From positions 2,544,501-2,608,500 of the forward strand of contig NZ_CP029188.1 of assembly GCF_003097515.1 (NCBI RefSeq): DNA of 64,000 bases, read 5' to 3'. This document shows positions 52,827 through 62,309 of the stretch, piece after piece; position 1 is the stretch's first letter, and each line of letters begins with the position of its first letter. The DNA is from Streptomyces tirandamycinicus (lineage in GTDB: Bacteria; Actinomycetota; Actinomycetes; Streptomycetales; Streptomycetaceae). A program made the position numbers and the translations under genes. The notes beneath the pieces are model-generated. The model was not told where the DNA came from and ran no database searches. It worked only from the letters and a program-made list of their open reading frames with translations.

Positions 52827-53441
52827 CTATCGCTCGCCGGACCGGGCGGTCTCGTTCCGGCGGCCCTCGGCCGCGGGAACGCCCGCCTCTCGCCGCTCGC
52901 CGAGCAGCACGGCGTCGCGGCCGTCCTCCTCGTCGAGCTGGACCTTGACCGTCTCCCGCAGCGACGTCGGGAGGTTCTTGCCGACGTAGTCGGCGCGGAT
53001 GGGCAGCTCGCGGTGGCCGCGGTCCACCAGGACCGCGAGCTGGACGGCGCGCGGCCGGCCGATGTCGTTCAGCGCGTCGAGGGCGGCGCGGATGGTGCGC
53101 CCGGAGAAGAGCACGTCGTCGACGAGGACGACCAGGCGGCCGTCGATCCCGTCGGCCGGGATGTCCGTGCGCGCGAGGGCGCGGGCGGGACGGAGCCGCA
53201 GGTCGTCGCGGTACATGGTGATGTCGAGCGAGCCGACGGGGATGGTGCGGCCGGTGATCGCGGCGAGCTTGGCGGCGAGCCGGTCGGCCAGGAAGACCCC
53301 GCGGGTCGGGATGCCGAGGAGCACCACGTCGTCGGCGCCCTTGGCGCGCTCGACGATCTCATGGGCGATGCGGGTCAGTACCCGCGCGATGTCGGGGCCC
53401 TCGAGAACGGGGCGCGCGGCATCGGAAACTTCTGCGTCCAT
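52827..53441 (-). CDS. pyrR: Bifunctional pyr operon regulator / uracil phosphoribosyltransferase
   Basis: PyrR binds pyr leader RNA when UMP is high and can also convert uracil + PRPP to UMP. The 204 residues have the PRPP-binding loop [21 protein letters not shown] and [16 protein letters not shown] charged C-terminal extension of about 25 residues follows the usual end. The start ATG has GGAGG 10 bases upstream, inside a likely PyrR-binding RNA loop. First gene of the operon, divergent from bldD. Confidence 0.96.
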   Translation of the reverse strand: MDAEVSDAARPVLEGPDIARVLTRIAHEIVERAKGADDVVLLGIPTRGVFLADRLAAKLAAITGRTIPVGSLDITMYRDDLRLRPARALARTDIPADGIDGRLVVLVDDVLFSGRTIRAALDALNDIGRPRAVQLAVLVDRGHRELPIRADYVGKNLPTSLRETVKVQLDEEDGRDAVLLGERREAGVPAAEGRRNETARSGER

Positions 53442-53448
53442 ACGAAAC

Positions 53449-53479
53449 GGACCTCCTTCTCCGCCTCACGGGACGGACC
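53449..53479 (-). promoter_or_regulatory. Putative PyrR-binding leader over the pyrR ribosome binding site
   Basis: On the minus strand the leader reads GGTCCGTCCCGTGAGGCGGA followed by GAAGGAGGTCC. The GTGAGGCGGAGAAGG core resembles the PyrR-binding loop (GAGAGGCUNGCAAG in Bacillus) and includes the ribosome binding site. In mycobacteria PyrR represses pyrR translation at such a site; the same is inferred here. Confidence 0.55.
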
Positions 53480-53603
53480 TTAAAGGACGTCGGATCTTGC
53501 GCCGTCCACCGTACCAGGGCCGGCGGGAGCCTTCGGACCACCCCTGGGGGGAGGGGCGTACGGACCATTCGGCTTGACGCACCCAAGTAACGCTGCGTAA
53601 CCT

Positions 53604-53617
53604 TCACAGTGAGTGAC
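53604..53617. promoter_or_regulatory. BldD-like box upstream of bldD
   Basis: TCACAGTGAGTGAC contains the palindrome TCAC-A-GTGA and matches the core of the BldD box, which centres on AGTGA and TCAC half-sites. It lies about 50-60 bases before the bldD start. BldD represses its own gene in S. coelicolor, so this is the expected operator. Confidence 0.55.
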
Positions 53618-53662
53618 CAACCGCGCGGCCGAGCCGCACGTGACCAGCGTCCGGGGAGCTAT

Positions 53663-54163
53663 ATGTCCAGCGAATACGCAAAACAGCTCGGGGCCAAGCT
53701 CCGCGCCATCCGTACCCAGCAGGGGCTCTCGCTCCACGGGGTGGAGGAGAAGTCCCAGGGCCGCTGGAAGGCCGTCGTCGTCGGGTCGTACGAGCGCGGA
53801 GACCGCGCCGTGACCGTGCAGCGCCTCGCCGAGCTGGCGGACTTCTACGGTGTACCGGTGCAGGAGCTCCTTCCCGGCACCACGCCGGGCGGTGCCGCCG
53901 AGCCGCCGCCGAAGCTCGTTCTCGACCTCGAGCGCCTCGCCCACGTCCCCGCCGAGAAGGCCGGGCCGCTGCAGCGCTACGCGGCGACCATCCAGAGCCA
54001 GCGCGGTGACTACAACGGCAAGGTGCTCTCGATCCGGCAGGACGACCTGCGCACGCTCGCCGTCATCTACGACCAGTCGCCGTCGGTGCTCACCGAGCAG
54101 CTGATCAGCTGGGGCGTACTGGACGCGGACGCGCGCCGCGCCGTGGCCCACGAAGAGGGCTGA
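53663..54163 (+). CDS. bldD: Developmental master regulator BldD (c-di-GMP-responsive repressor)
   Basis: The product of 166 residues has an N-terminal XRE-type HTH (about 5-70, GAKLRAIRTQQGLSLHGVEEK; AVVVGSYERGD) and the C-terminal c-di-GMP-binding domain. The bipartite ligand motif is intact: RGD, eight residues, then RQDD (IQSQRGDYNGKVLSIRQDD). With c-di-GMP it dimerises and represses sporulation genes during growth. ATG at 53663 follows GGGGAG and fits the known start; the open frame extends upstream over the operator. It diverges from the pyr operon. Confidence 0.98.
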   Translation: MSSEYAKQLGAKLRAIRTQQGLSLHGVEEKSQGRWKAVVVGSYERGDRAVTVQRLAELADFYGVPVQELLPGTTPGGAAEPPPKLVLDLERLAHVPAEKAGPLQRYAATIQSQRGDYNGKVLSIRQDDLRTLAVIYDQSPSVLTEQLISWGVLDADARRAVAHEEG

Positions 54164-54537
54164 GGCGAGACCACCAGTCACCACCAGCAGAAACGTTGCC
54201 GCCGGGTCGTGGGAGGGGCTTCCTCCCGCGGCCCGGCGCTGCGCTGCCGGTACCCCTGCCGCCGGCCGGCCGCAGGGGGCGCCGCCGGGAGACCTCCCCC
54301 GCGCAGGGCTCCTGATCGTCCCGCGAAAAACGCCCGTGAGGAACGCCCGTCGCCCCGCGGCGCGTCCGGCGGCTTGAGCCGCGGCGACAGCGGCAGCCGG
54401 GCTGCCGGCTCGCCGGGGACTCGGCGTACGCCGTCTCGGTTCCGGAATGTGCCGGCACGTCCGGGAACGCCGAAGGGCCCGCGGCACCGTGCCGGGTGCC
54501 GCGGGCCCACCGGGCTCAGGCCCGGCTCAGCCGCTCG
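54164..54537. other. bldD-nusB convergent gap
   Basis: About 370 GC-rich bases hold a single recognisable feature, the terminator at 54475-54508. No coding frame with plausible codon use was found. Confidence 0.6.
54475..54508. terminator. Bidirectional terminator, 14-bp perfect inverted repeat
   Basis: GGGCCCGCGGCACC-gtgccg-GGTGCCGCGGGCCC lies between the convergent bldD (ends 54163) and nusB (ends 54538), 30 bases from the nusB stop. Confidence 0.82.
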
Positions 54538-54966
54538 CTACGCGTCGCGCAGGGTCGGCTTGAGGTCCTTGAAACGTGCCAGCAGGCCGTTCACGAAGGA
54601 CGGCGAGTCGTCGGTGGAGAACTCCTTGGCGAGCTGCACCGCCTCGTCGATCACGACGGCGTCCGGGGTGCCGTCCACCCAGACCAGTTCGTACGTGCCG
54701 AGCCGCACGATGTTGCGGTCCACGACGGGCATCCGGTCGAGCGTCCAGCCGACGGCGTGGGTGGCGATCAGCTCGTCGATCCGGTCCGCGTGCTCCGCGT
54801 AGCCCTCGACCAGCTCCATCGTGTACTCGCTGACCGGCGGCTGACGGTCGTCGGACCGCGAGTGCCGGATCCAGTCCGCGAGGACCTCCTGCACGGAGGC
54901 ACCGCGCTGGTCGGCCTCGAAGAGGATCTGGAAAGCACGCTTGCGGGCCTTGTTGCGGGCAGCCAC
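54538..54966 (-). CDS. nusB: Transcription antitermination factor NusB
   Basis: The product of 142 residues is an all-helical NusB: MAARNKARKRAFQILFEADQ at the start and NIVRLGTYELVWVDGTPDAVVIDEAVQLAKEF in the core. It works with NusE (ribosomal S10) in rRNA antitermination. Start GTG is 2 bases from the efp stop, so efp-nusB are co-expressed, a common order in actinobacteria. Confidence 0.97.
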   Translation of the reverse strand: MAARNKARKRAFQILFEADQRGASVQEVLADWIRHSRSDDRQPPVSEYTMELVEGYAEHADRIDELIATHAVGWTLDRMPVVDRNIVRLGTYELVWVDGTPDAVVIDEAVQLAKEFSTDDSPSFVNGLLARFKDLKPTLRDA

Positions 54967-54968
54967 GG

Positions 54969-55535
54969 TTAGCTGTTCACCCGGCCGAGGTAGTCACCGG
55001 AACGGGTGTCGACCTTGATCTTCTCACCGGTGGTGATGAAGAGCGGGACCTGGATGGTGTAGCCGGTCTCCAGGGTGGCGGGCTTGGTGCCGCCCGTGGA
55101 GCGGTCGCCCTGCACGCCCGGCTCGGTCTCCTGGATGACGAGCTCGACGGCGGCCGGCAGCTCGACGTAGAGCACCTCGCCCTCGTGCGTCGCCACGGTG
55201 GCGGTGAAGCCCTCGATGAGGAAGTTGGCGGCGTCGCCGACGGCGTTGCGGGCGACGTGCAGCTGGTCGTACGTCTGCATGTCCATGAAGACGAAGTACT
55301 CGCCGTCCATGTACGAGAACTGCATGTCGCGGCGGTCGACGGTGGCCGTCTCGACCTTCACGCCGGCGTTGAAGGTCTTGTCGACGATCTTGCCGGAGAG
55401 CACGTTCTTGAGCTTGGTGCGCACGAAGGCCGGGCCCTTGCCGGGCTTGACGTGCTGGAACTCGACGACGGACCAGAGCTGGTCGTTGTCGAGCTTGAGC
55501 ACCATGCCGTTCTTGAGGTCGTTCGTGGTGGCCAC
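54969..55535 (-). CDS. efp: Translation elongation factor P
   Basis: The product of 188 residues has the three beta-barrel domains of EF-P. The loop that enters the peptidyl-transferase centre is [14 protein letters not shown], with its lysine at the position modified in other bacteria; no epmA/epmB-type modification genes are nearby. It relieves stalling at polyproline, relevant to the many Pro-rich proteins here. Start GTG. Confidence 0.97.
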   Translation of the reverse strand: MATTNDLKNGMVLKLDNDQLWSVVEFQHVKPGKGPAFVRTKLKNVLSGKIVDKTFNAGVKVETATVDRRDMQFSYMDGEYFVFMDMQTYDQLHVARNAVGDAANFLIEGFTATVATHEGEVLYVELPAAVELVIQETEPGVQGDRSTGGTKPATLETGYTIQVPLFITTGEKIKVDTRSGDYLGRVNS

Positions 55536-55606
55536 GGTTGCGGAATCTCCTGGACTGACGCTGGTGGACGACCGGGGAGAAGCGAAGGTGCGCGCTGCGA
55601 GCGGAG

Positions 55607-56722
55607 CTAGAGCGCGAGCAGCTCCTTGGTCGTGATGGTGAGTAGCTCGGGTCCGCCGTCCGCCTCCTGGCGCACGACGAGCGTGTCATCGATCCGGACT
55701 CCGCCCCGGCCCGGGAGGTGGACCCCCGGTTCGACGGTGACCGGCACACAAGCGTCCAGTTTACCCATGGCGGCAGGTGCCAGCTGCGGGTCCTCGTCGA
55801 TTTCCAGTCCTACACCGTGACCGGTGAGCGGCGCGAGTCCCTCGCCGTAGCCCGCCGAGTCGAGGAGGTGGCGGGCCGCGCGGTCGACGTCCCGGTACCC
55901 GGCGCCGGGCAGCAGAGCCTCCCGGGCGGCCCGCTGAGCGGCGAAGACGAGGTCGTACAGATCGATCTGCCAGTCCGCGGGAGTGGTGCCGATGACGAAC
56001 GTACGGCCGATCTCGCAGCGGTAGCCGCGGTAGTTGGCACCGAGGCAGACGGACAGGAAGTCCCCTTCCTCGACGCGCCGGTCGGACGGCCGGTGCCGGC
56101 GGCGCCCGGCGTTCGGGCCGGTGGCGACGGAGGTGGGGAAGGCCGGGCCGTCGGCGCCGTGGTCGACGAGCCGGCGTTCGAGCTCGAGGGCGAGATGGCG
56201 CTCGGTGCGGCCGACGAGGATGGACTCCAGCAGTTCACCGAGGGCCTGGTCGGTGATCTCGGCAGCGATCCGCAGACAGGCGATCTCGTCCTCGTCCTTC
56301 ACCATCCGCTGCTGCTCGACGGCGCCGTCCAGGTCGGTCAGCCGCAGACCGGGGGCGACGGTGCGCAGCGCCCGGTGGCGGGCGACGGTGAGGTGGTTCT
56401 CCTCGACGGCGAGCGCGTCGGCCCCCGATCCCGCGGCGCTCTCGGCGGCGGCGACGGCGGGGTCGTCTCCGTGGACCGGCAGGACGGTCAGCCGCAGCTG
56501 CTCGTCCAGGCGCCCGTCGACCGGGTCACCGGTGGGCGCGGTGGGGCACAGCAGTTCGTCGGCGGAGTCGCCCGCCGGGGCCAGCAGCAGCACGGCGCCG
56601 GGTGGGGCGCCGCCTGCGAGGTAGCGGACATTGGCAGGCCGGGAGATCAGGGCCGCGGCGCTCCCGGCCGCGACACAACGGTCGCGCAGCCGGCTGCGGC
56701 GGACGGCGAACACCTCGGACAT
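55607..56722 (-). CDS. M24 (aminopeptidase P-like) protein with altered metal ligands
   Basis: The product of 371 residues has an N-terminal creatinase-like domain (about 1-135) and a C-terminal pita-bread domain. Normal M24 peptidases bind two metals through Asp, Asp, His, Glu, Glu. Here the first Asp site reads [10 protein letters not shown] (Asp to Cys), the second CEIGRTF (Asp to Glu), His is kept ([12 protein letters not shown]), Glu is kept ([11 protein letters not shown]), and the last reads RIDDTLVV (Glu to Asp). Catalysis as a Xaa-Pro peptidase is doubtful. It lies upstream of efp, a conserved neighbourhood. Confidence 0.85.
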   Translation of the reverse strand: MSEVFAVRRSRLRDRCVAAGSAAALISRPANVRYLAGGAPPGAVLLLAPAGDSADELLCPTAPTGDPVDGRLDEQLRLTVLPVHGDDPAVAAAESAAGSGADALAVEENHLTVARHRALRTVAPGLRLTDLDGAVEQQRMVKDEDEIACLRIAAEITDQALGELLESILVGRTERHLALELERRLVDHGADGPAFPTSVATGPNAGRRRHRPSDRRVEEGDFLSVCLGANYRGYRCEIGRTFVIGTTPADWQIDLYDLVFAAQRAAREALLPGAGYRDVDRAARHLLDSAGYGEGLAPLTGHGVGLEIDEDPQLAPAAMGKLDACVPVTVEPGVHLPGRGGVRIDDTLVVRQEADGGPELLTITTKELLAL

Positions 56723-56888
56723 GGGACGAGCCTAAGAGGGCGGAGCCGATCCGGCCGGTTGAGAGCGTCCGTGCGGGGGTCCTTCCGGGGGTGCGCCGCC
56801 CCGAGGGGCGGCGCCTCGGGGCCTCACCGCCGGCGCGCGCGCCCGGGGCGGTCACCGGCGCGGAGAGCCCTGCCCGGGCAGGCCCGGA

Positions 56889-56915
56889 GCGCGGTGCGCG
56901 GCGCCCGCACCGCGC
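56889..56915. terminator. Hairpin after the P-loop protein gene
   Basis: GCGCGGTGCG-cggcgcc-CGCACCGCGC, a 10-base perfect stem 7 bases after the stop codon at 56922, before the M24 gene's promoter region. Confidence 0.65.
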
Positions 56916-56921
56916 ACGCGC

Positions 56922-57806
56922 CTACCAGGCCGGGGGGCTCTTCAGCGCGCGTGCCAGCACGTCGTCCAGGATGCGCGCGGTGGTCTCGACGTCGCACCGG
57001 GAGTTGTCGATGATCGGGAGGCCGGAGCCGTACCAGCCGGCCATGCGGCCGTGGATGCCCGCGACCTCCTCGTCCGAGAGGCGGCGGTTGCCGCTGCGCT
57101 CGGCGTTGCGCTCCAGGACGACCTCCAGGCCGGGCAGGAGCACCACCGGCAGCAGCCCGGGCCCCACGTGGCGCTTCCATCCGCCGAGCCCGACGACGGG
57201 GCGGTCGGGGAAGACGGCGTCGTCGAGGATGCAGGAGATCCCGTTGGCCAGGAAGTTGCGGGCGGCGAAGCCGCAGGTGCGGCGGGCCAGGCGGTACTGG
57301 GCCTCCGACTGGTCGTTCCAGCCGGTCTGGGGGTCGGCGAAGCCGGAGCAGACCCATTCCCGGACGTCGTCGAGGCTGATGTGCGCGGTGGGTACGCGGC
57401 GGTGCTGCGCCCAGTGGCGGGCGACGGTCGTCTTGCCCGCGCCCGCCGGGCCGATCAGCAGGACCGCGAGCGTGGCGGTGCCGGTGCCGGTGCCGTTCTC
57501 GGCGAACGGGGACGGGACCGGGACCGGGGACGGTGACGGTGACGGTGACGGAGAGGGCGAGGGTGCCGGAACCGGTCCGCCCGCCGGGAGGGGGAAGTGC
57601 CCCGCGTTGTCCGGGGAGGGCGGCGGAGCCTGCTGCGGTACCGGCCCGCTCCGTCCCCGGACGGGCGGTCCCTGCGGGGGCGAAGCGCTCTGAGACGGGG
57701 CAGGGCCGGTGGGCTGCCGTTCCCATCCGGCCGCCGGGTCGGGCCCGGGGCCCGGGACCCTTTCCGGACCGTGGGGAGGCAGCGGGGCTCCCGCTGTGTG
57801 CTGCAT
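56922..57806 (-). CDS. P-loop ATPase/kinase-like protein with a proline-rich N-terminus
   Basis: The product of 294 residues has about 110 residues of low-complexity Pro/Ser/Gly sequence, including repeated Pro-Ser from a GGTGAC hexamer run, then a P-loop kinase-like domain with Walker A GPAGAGKTT at about 119-127, a likely substrate segment DDVREWVCSGFADPQTGW and an LID-like stretch ERNAERSGNRRLSDEEV. It resembles small-molecule or polynucleotide kinases of the AAA_33 group. Substrate unknown. It sits between the M24 gene and aroQ, which suggests no shikimate role. Confidence 0.82.
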   Translation of the reverse strand: MQHTAGAPLPPHGPERVPGPGPDPAAGWERQPTGPAPSQSASPPQGPPVRGRSGPVPQQAPPPSPDNAGHFPLPAGGPVPAPSPSPSPSPSPSPVPVPSPFAENGTGTGTATLAVLLIGPAGAGKTTVARHWAQHRRVPTAHISLDDVREWVCSGFADPQTGWNDQSEAQYRLARRTCGFAARNFLANGISCILDDAVFPDRPVVGLGGWKRHVGPGLLPVVLLPGLEVVLERNAERSGNRRLSDEEVAGIHGRMAGWYGSGLPIIDNSRCDVETTARILDDVLARALKSPPAW

Positions 57807-57940
57807 CCGGCGCCACTCCGTCCGTCACGACTTCACGCTGGTCGGACGGGAGTTGGCCCGTCCGTACCGAACGGTACCCTCCCCGGCCGCTCGGGTGGGA
57901 ACGGCCGGGGCCGGTGCGCAGTGCCCCGGACGGACCGGTG

Positions 57941-60049
<2,109 letters not shown>

Positions 60050-60053
<4 letters not shown>

Positions 60054-61234
60054 CGGATGGCCAGGTTCTCGAGGTACGACCGCACGTTGCGGCGGGTCTC
60101 GGGGACGCTGTCACCGCCGAACTTCTCGGCGACCGCGTCCGCCAGCACCAGCGCCACCATCGCCTCGGCGACGATGCCGGCGGCCGGTACGGCGCACACG
60201 TCGGAGCGCTGGTGGTGAGCGGCGGCGGTCTCGCCGGTGCTGACGTCGACGGTCATCAGCGCGCGCGGCACGGTCGCGATCGGCTTCATCGCGGCGCGCA
60301 CCCGCAGCAGCTCGCCCGTGGTCAGACCGCCCTCGGTGCCGCCGGAGCGGCCGGAGGAGCGGCGGATGCCGTCCTCGGTGCGGACGATCTCGTCATGGGC
60401 CTTGGAGCCGGGCACCCGGGCCAGTTCGAAGCCGTCGCCGACCTCGACGCCCTTGATCGCCTGGATGCCCATCAGCGCGCCCGCGAGCCGGGCGTCGAGG
60501 CGGCGGTCCCAGTGGACGTGCGAGCCGAGGCCGACGGGGACCCCGTAGGCGAGCACCTCGACGACGCCGCCGAGGGTGTCGCCGTCCTTGTGGGCCTGGT
60601 CGATCTCCGCGACCATCGCCTTGGACGCGTCGGCGTCCAGGCAGCGCACCGGGTCGGCGTCGAGCCGCTCGACGTCGGCCGGGGTCGGGTAGACCCCGTG
60701 CGGGGCCCTGGCGGCGGCGAGTTCGGTCACATGCGAGACGATCTCGATGCCCGCGGTCTCCTTGAGGTAGGAGCGGGCGACGGCGCCGAGGGCGACCCGG
60801 GCCGCGGTCTCCCGGGCACTCGCGCGCTCCAGGATCGGGCGGGCCTCGTCGAAGCCGTACTTCTGCATTCCGGCGAGGTCGGCGTGGCCCGGCCGGGGCC
60901 GGGTCAGCGGGGCGTTGCGGGCGAGTTCGGCGAGCTCGGCCGGGTCCACCGGGTCGGCGGCCATGACCTTCTCCCACTTGGGCCACTCGGTGTTGCCCAC
61001 CATGATCGCGACCGGGGAGCCCATGGTGAGTCCGTGGCGGACACCGCCGAGGAAGGTGACCTCGTCGCGCTCGAACTTCATCCGCGCGCCGCGTCCGTAC
61101 CCCAGGCGCCGCCGTGCCAGGTGGTCCGCCACCATCTCCGTGCTGACCGGGACGCCGGCGGGAAGACCCTCCAGCGTCGCCACCAGTGCGGGTCCGTGCG
61201 ACTCCCCCGCGGTCAGCCAACGCAACCTGCTCAA
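60050..61234 (-). CDS. aroC: Chorismate synthase
   Basis: Makes chorismate from EPSP with reduced FMN. The 394 residues carry [16 protein letters not shown], the [12 protein letters not shown] segment and [18 protein letters not shown]. The start is TTG at 61234, supported by GAGGAG 5 bases upstream. First of the tightly overlapping aroC-aroK-aroB-aroQ genes; 230 bases separate it from aroE. Confidence 0.97.
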
Positions 61235-61466
61235 CGGTGCTCCTCATGCTCGCGCCTGGAACTGCGACGGCGCGACCTCGGGGCACTTCTCCGACTGCCG
61301 GAGTCGCTCCCGCCCGGTGACGGGACGCCTGAGCCGGGAGCGGTGCGGCCCGGGCCGCCCTACCCCGATCCTCCCACGTCCGTGCCGTGGATCAGGCCAG
61401 TGGTCCAGCAGGCGGACGGCGGGGCGGGGCCCGGGAGGGGGTCCGGGGGCGTGGCGGGCCCCGGGA

Positions 61467-62309
61467 TCAGCGCCCGGCGAGGGCCTCCTCACCGGCGGCG
61501 CGCATCGCGGCCAGCGGGGCCGGGGAACGTCCGGTCATCAGCTCCACCTGGAAGACGGCCTGGTGCACCAGCAGGTCGAGGCCGCCGACGACGGAGCCGC
61601 CCTGTTCGGCCCAGGCCGCGGCCAGCGGTGTGGGCCACGGGTCGTAGAGCACGTCGAACAGGGTGCCGGGGCGCTCCGGGACGTAGGGGACCAGGATGTC
61701 CGTCGCCCCCGCCGGGGTGGTGGAGACGACCAGCGGAGCGTCGAAGGCGTGCGCCGCCTCCGCCCAGTCGGCGGTGTGCACCTCCACGCCGAGCCGTTCG
61801 CCCCAGCCCCGCATCTCCTCGGCTCGGGCCCGGCTGCGCACGTACGCGGTGACGGGTCCGGTGCAGATCCGGCCGAGCGCGGCGAGCGCCGAGGAGGCGG
61901 TGGCGCCGGCGCCGAGGACGGCCGCGTGGTCGACCTTCCGCACCCCGCGCTCGTTCAGTGCGGCGAGCATCCCGGGGATGTCGGTGTTGTCGCCGGTGCG
62001 CCGGCCGTCCTCGGCGATGACGACCGTGTTGACGGCCTCGACGGCGGCGGCGGTGTCGCTGATCCCGTCGAGCAGCGGGATGACCGCGCGCTTCAGCGGC
62101 ATGGTCAGCGACAGCCCGGCCCAGCTCGCGTCCAGTCCCTGGAGGAAGCCCTCCAGGTCCGCCTCGGTCACCTCGACCCGGTCGTAGGACCAGCCGGTCA
62201 GGCCGAGTGCCGCGTAGGCGGCGCGGTGGAGCACGGGGGAGAGCGAGTGGGCGATGGGGGAACCCAGGACCGCGGCCCGGCGCGGTTCAGTTGCCGCCGC
62301 GCGTTCCAT
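61467..62309 (-). CDS. aroE: Shikimate dehydrogenase
   Basis: Reduces 3-dehydroshikimate with NADPH. The 280 residues include the substrate-binding GSPIAHSLSPVLHRAAY, the catalytic Lys/Asp region SLTMPLKRAVIPLLD and NTDIPGM, and the NADP-binding VLGAGATASSALAAL. It overlaps the upstream mltG 3' end by 23 bases. The linkage mltG-aroE-aroC is common in actinobacteria. Confidence 0.96.
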   Translation of the reverse strand: MERAAATEPRRAAVLGSPIAHSLSPVLHRAAYAALGLTGWSYDRVEVTEADLEGFLQGLDASWAGLSLTMPLKRAVIPLLDGISDTAAAVEAVNTVVIAEDGRRTGDNTDIPGMLAALNERGVRKVDHAAVLGAGATASSALAALGRICTGPVTAYVRSRARAEEMRGWGERLGVEVHTADWAEAAHAFDAPLVVSTTPAGATDILVPYVPERPGTLFDVLYDPWPTPLAAAWAEQGGSVVGGLDLLVHQAVFQVELMTGRSPAPLAAMRAAGEEALAGR

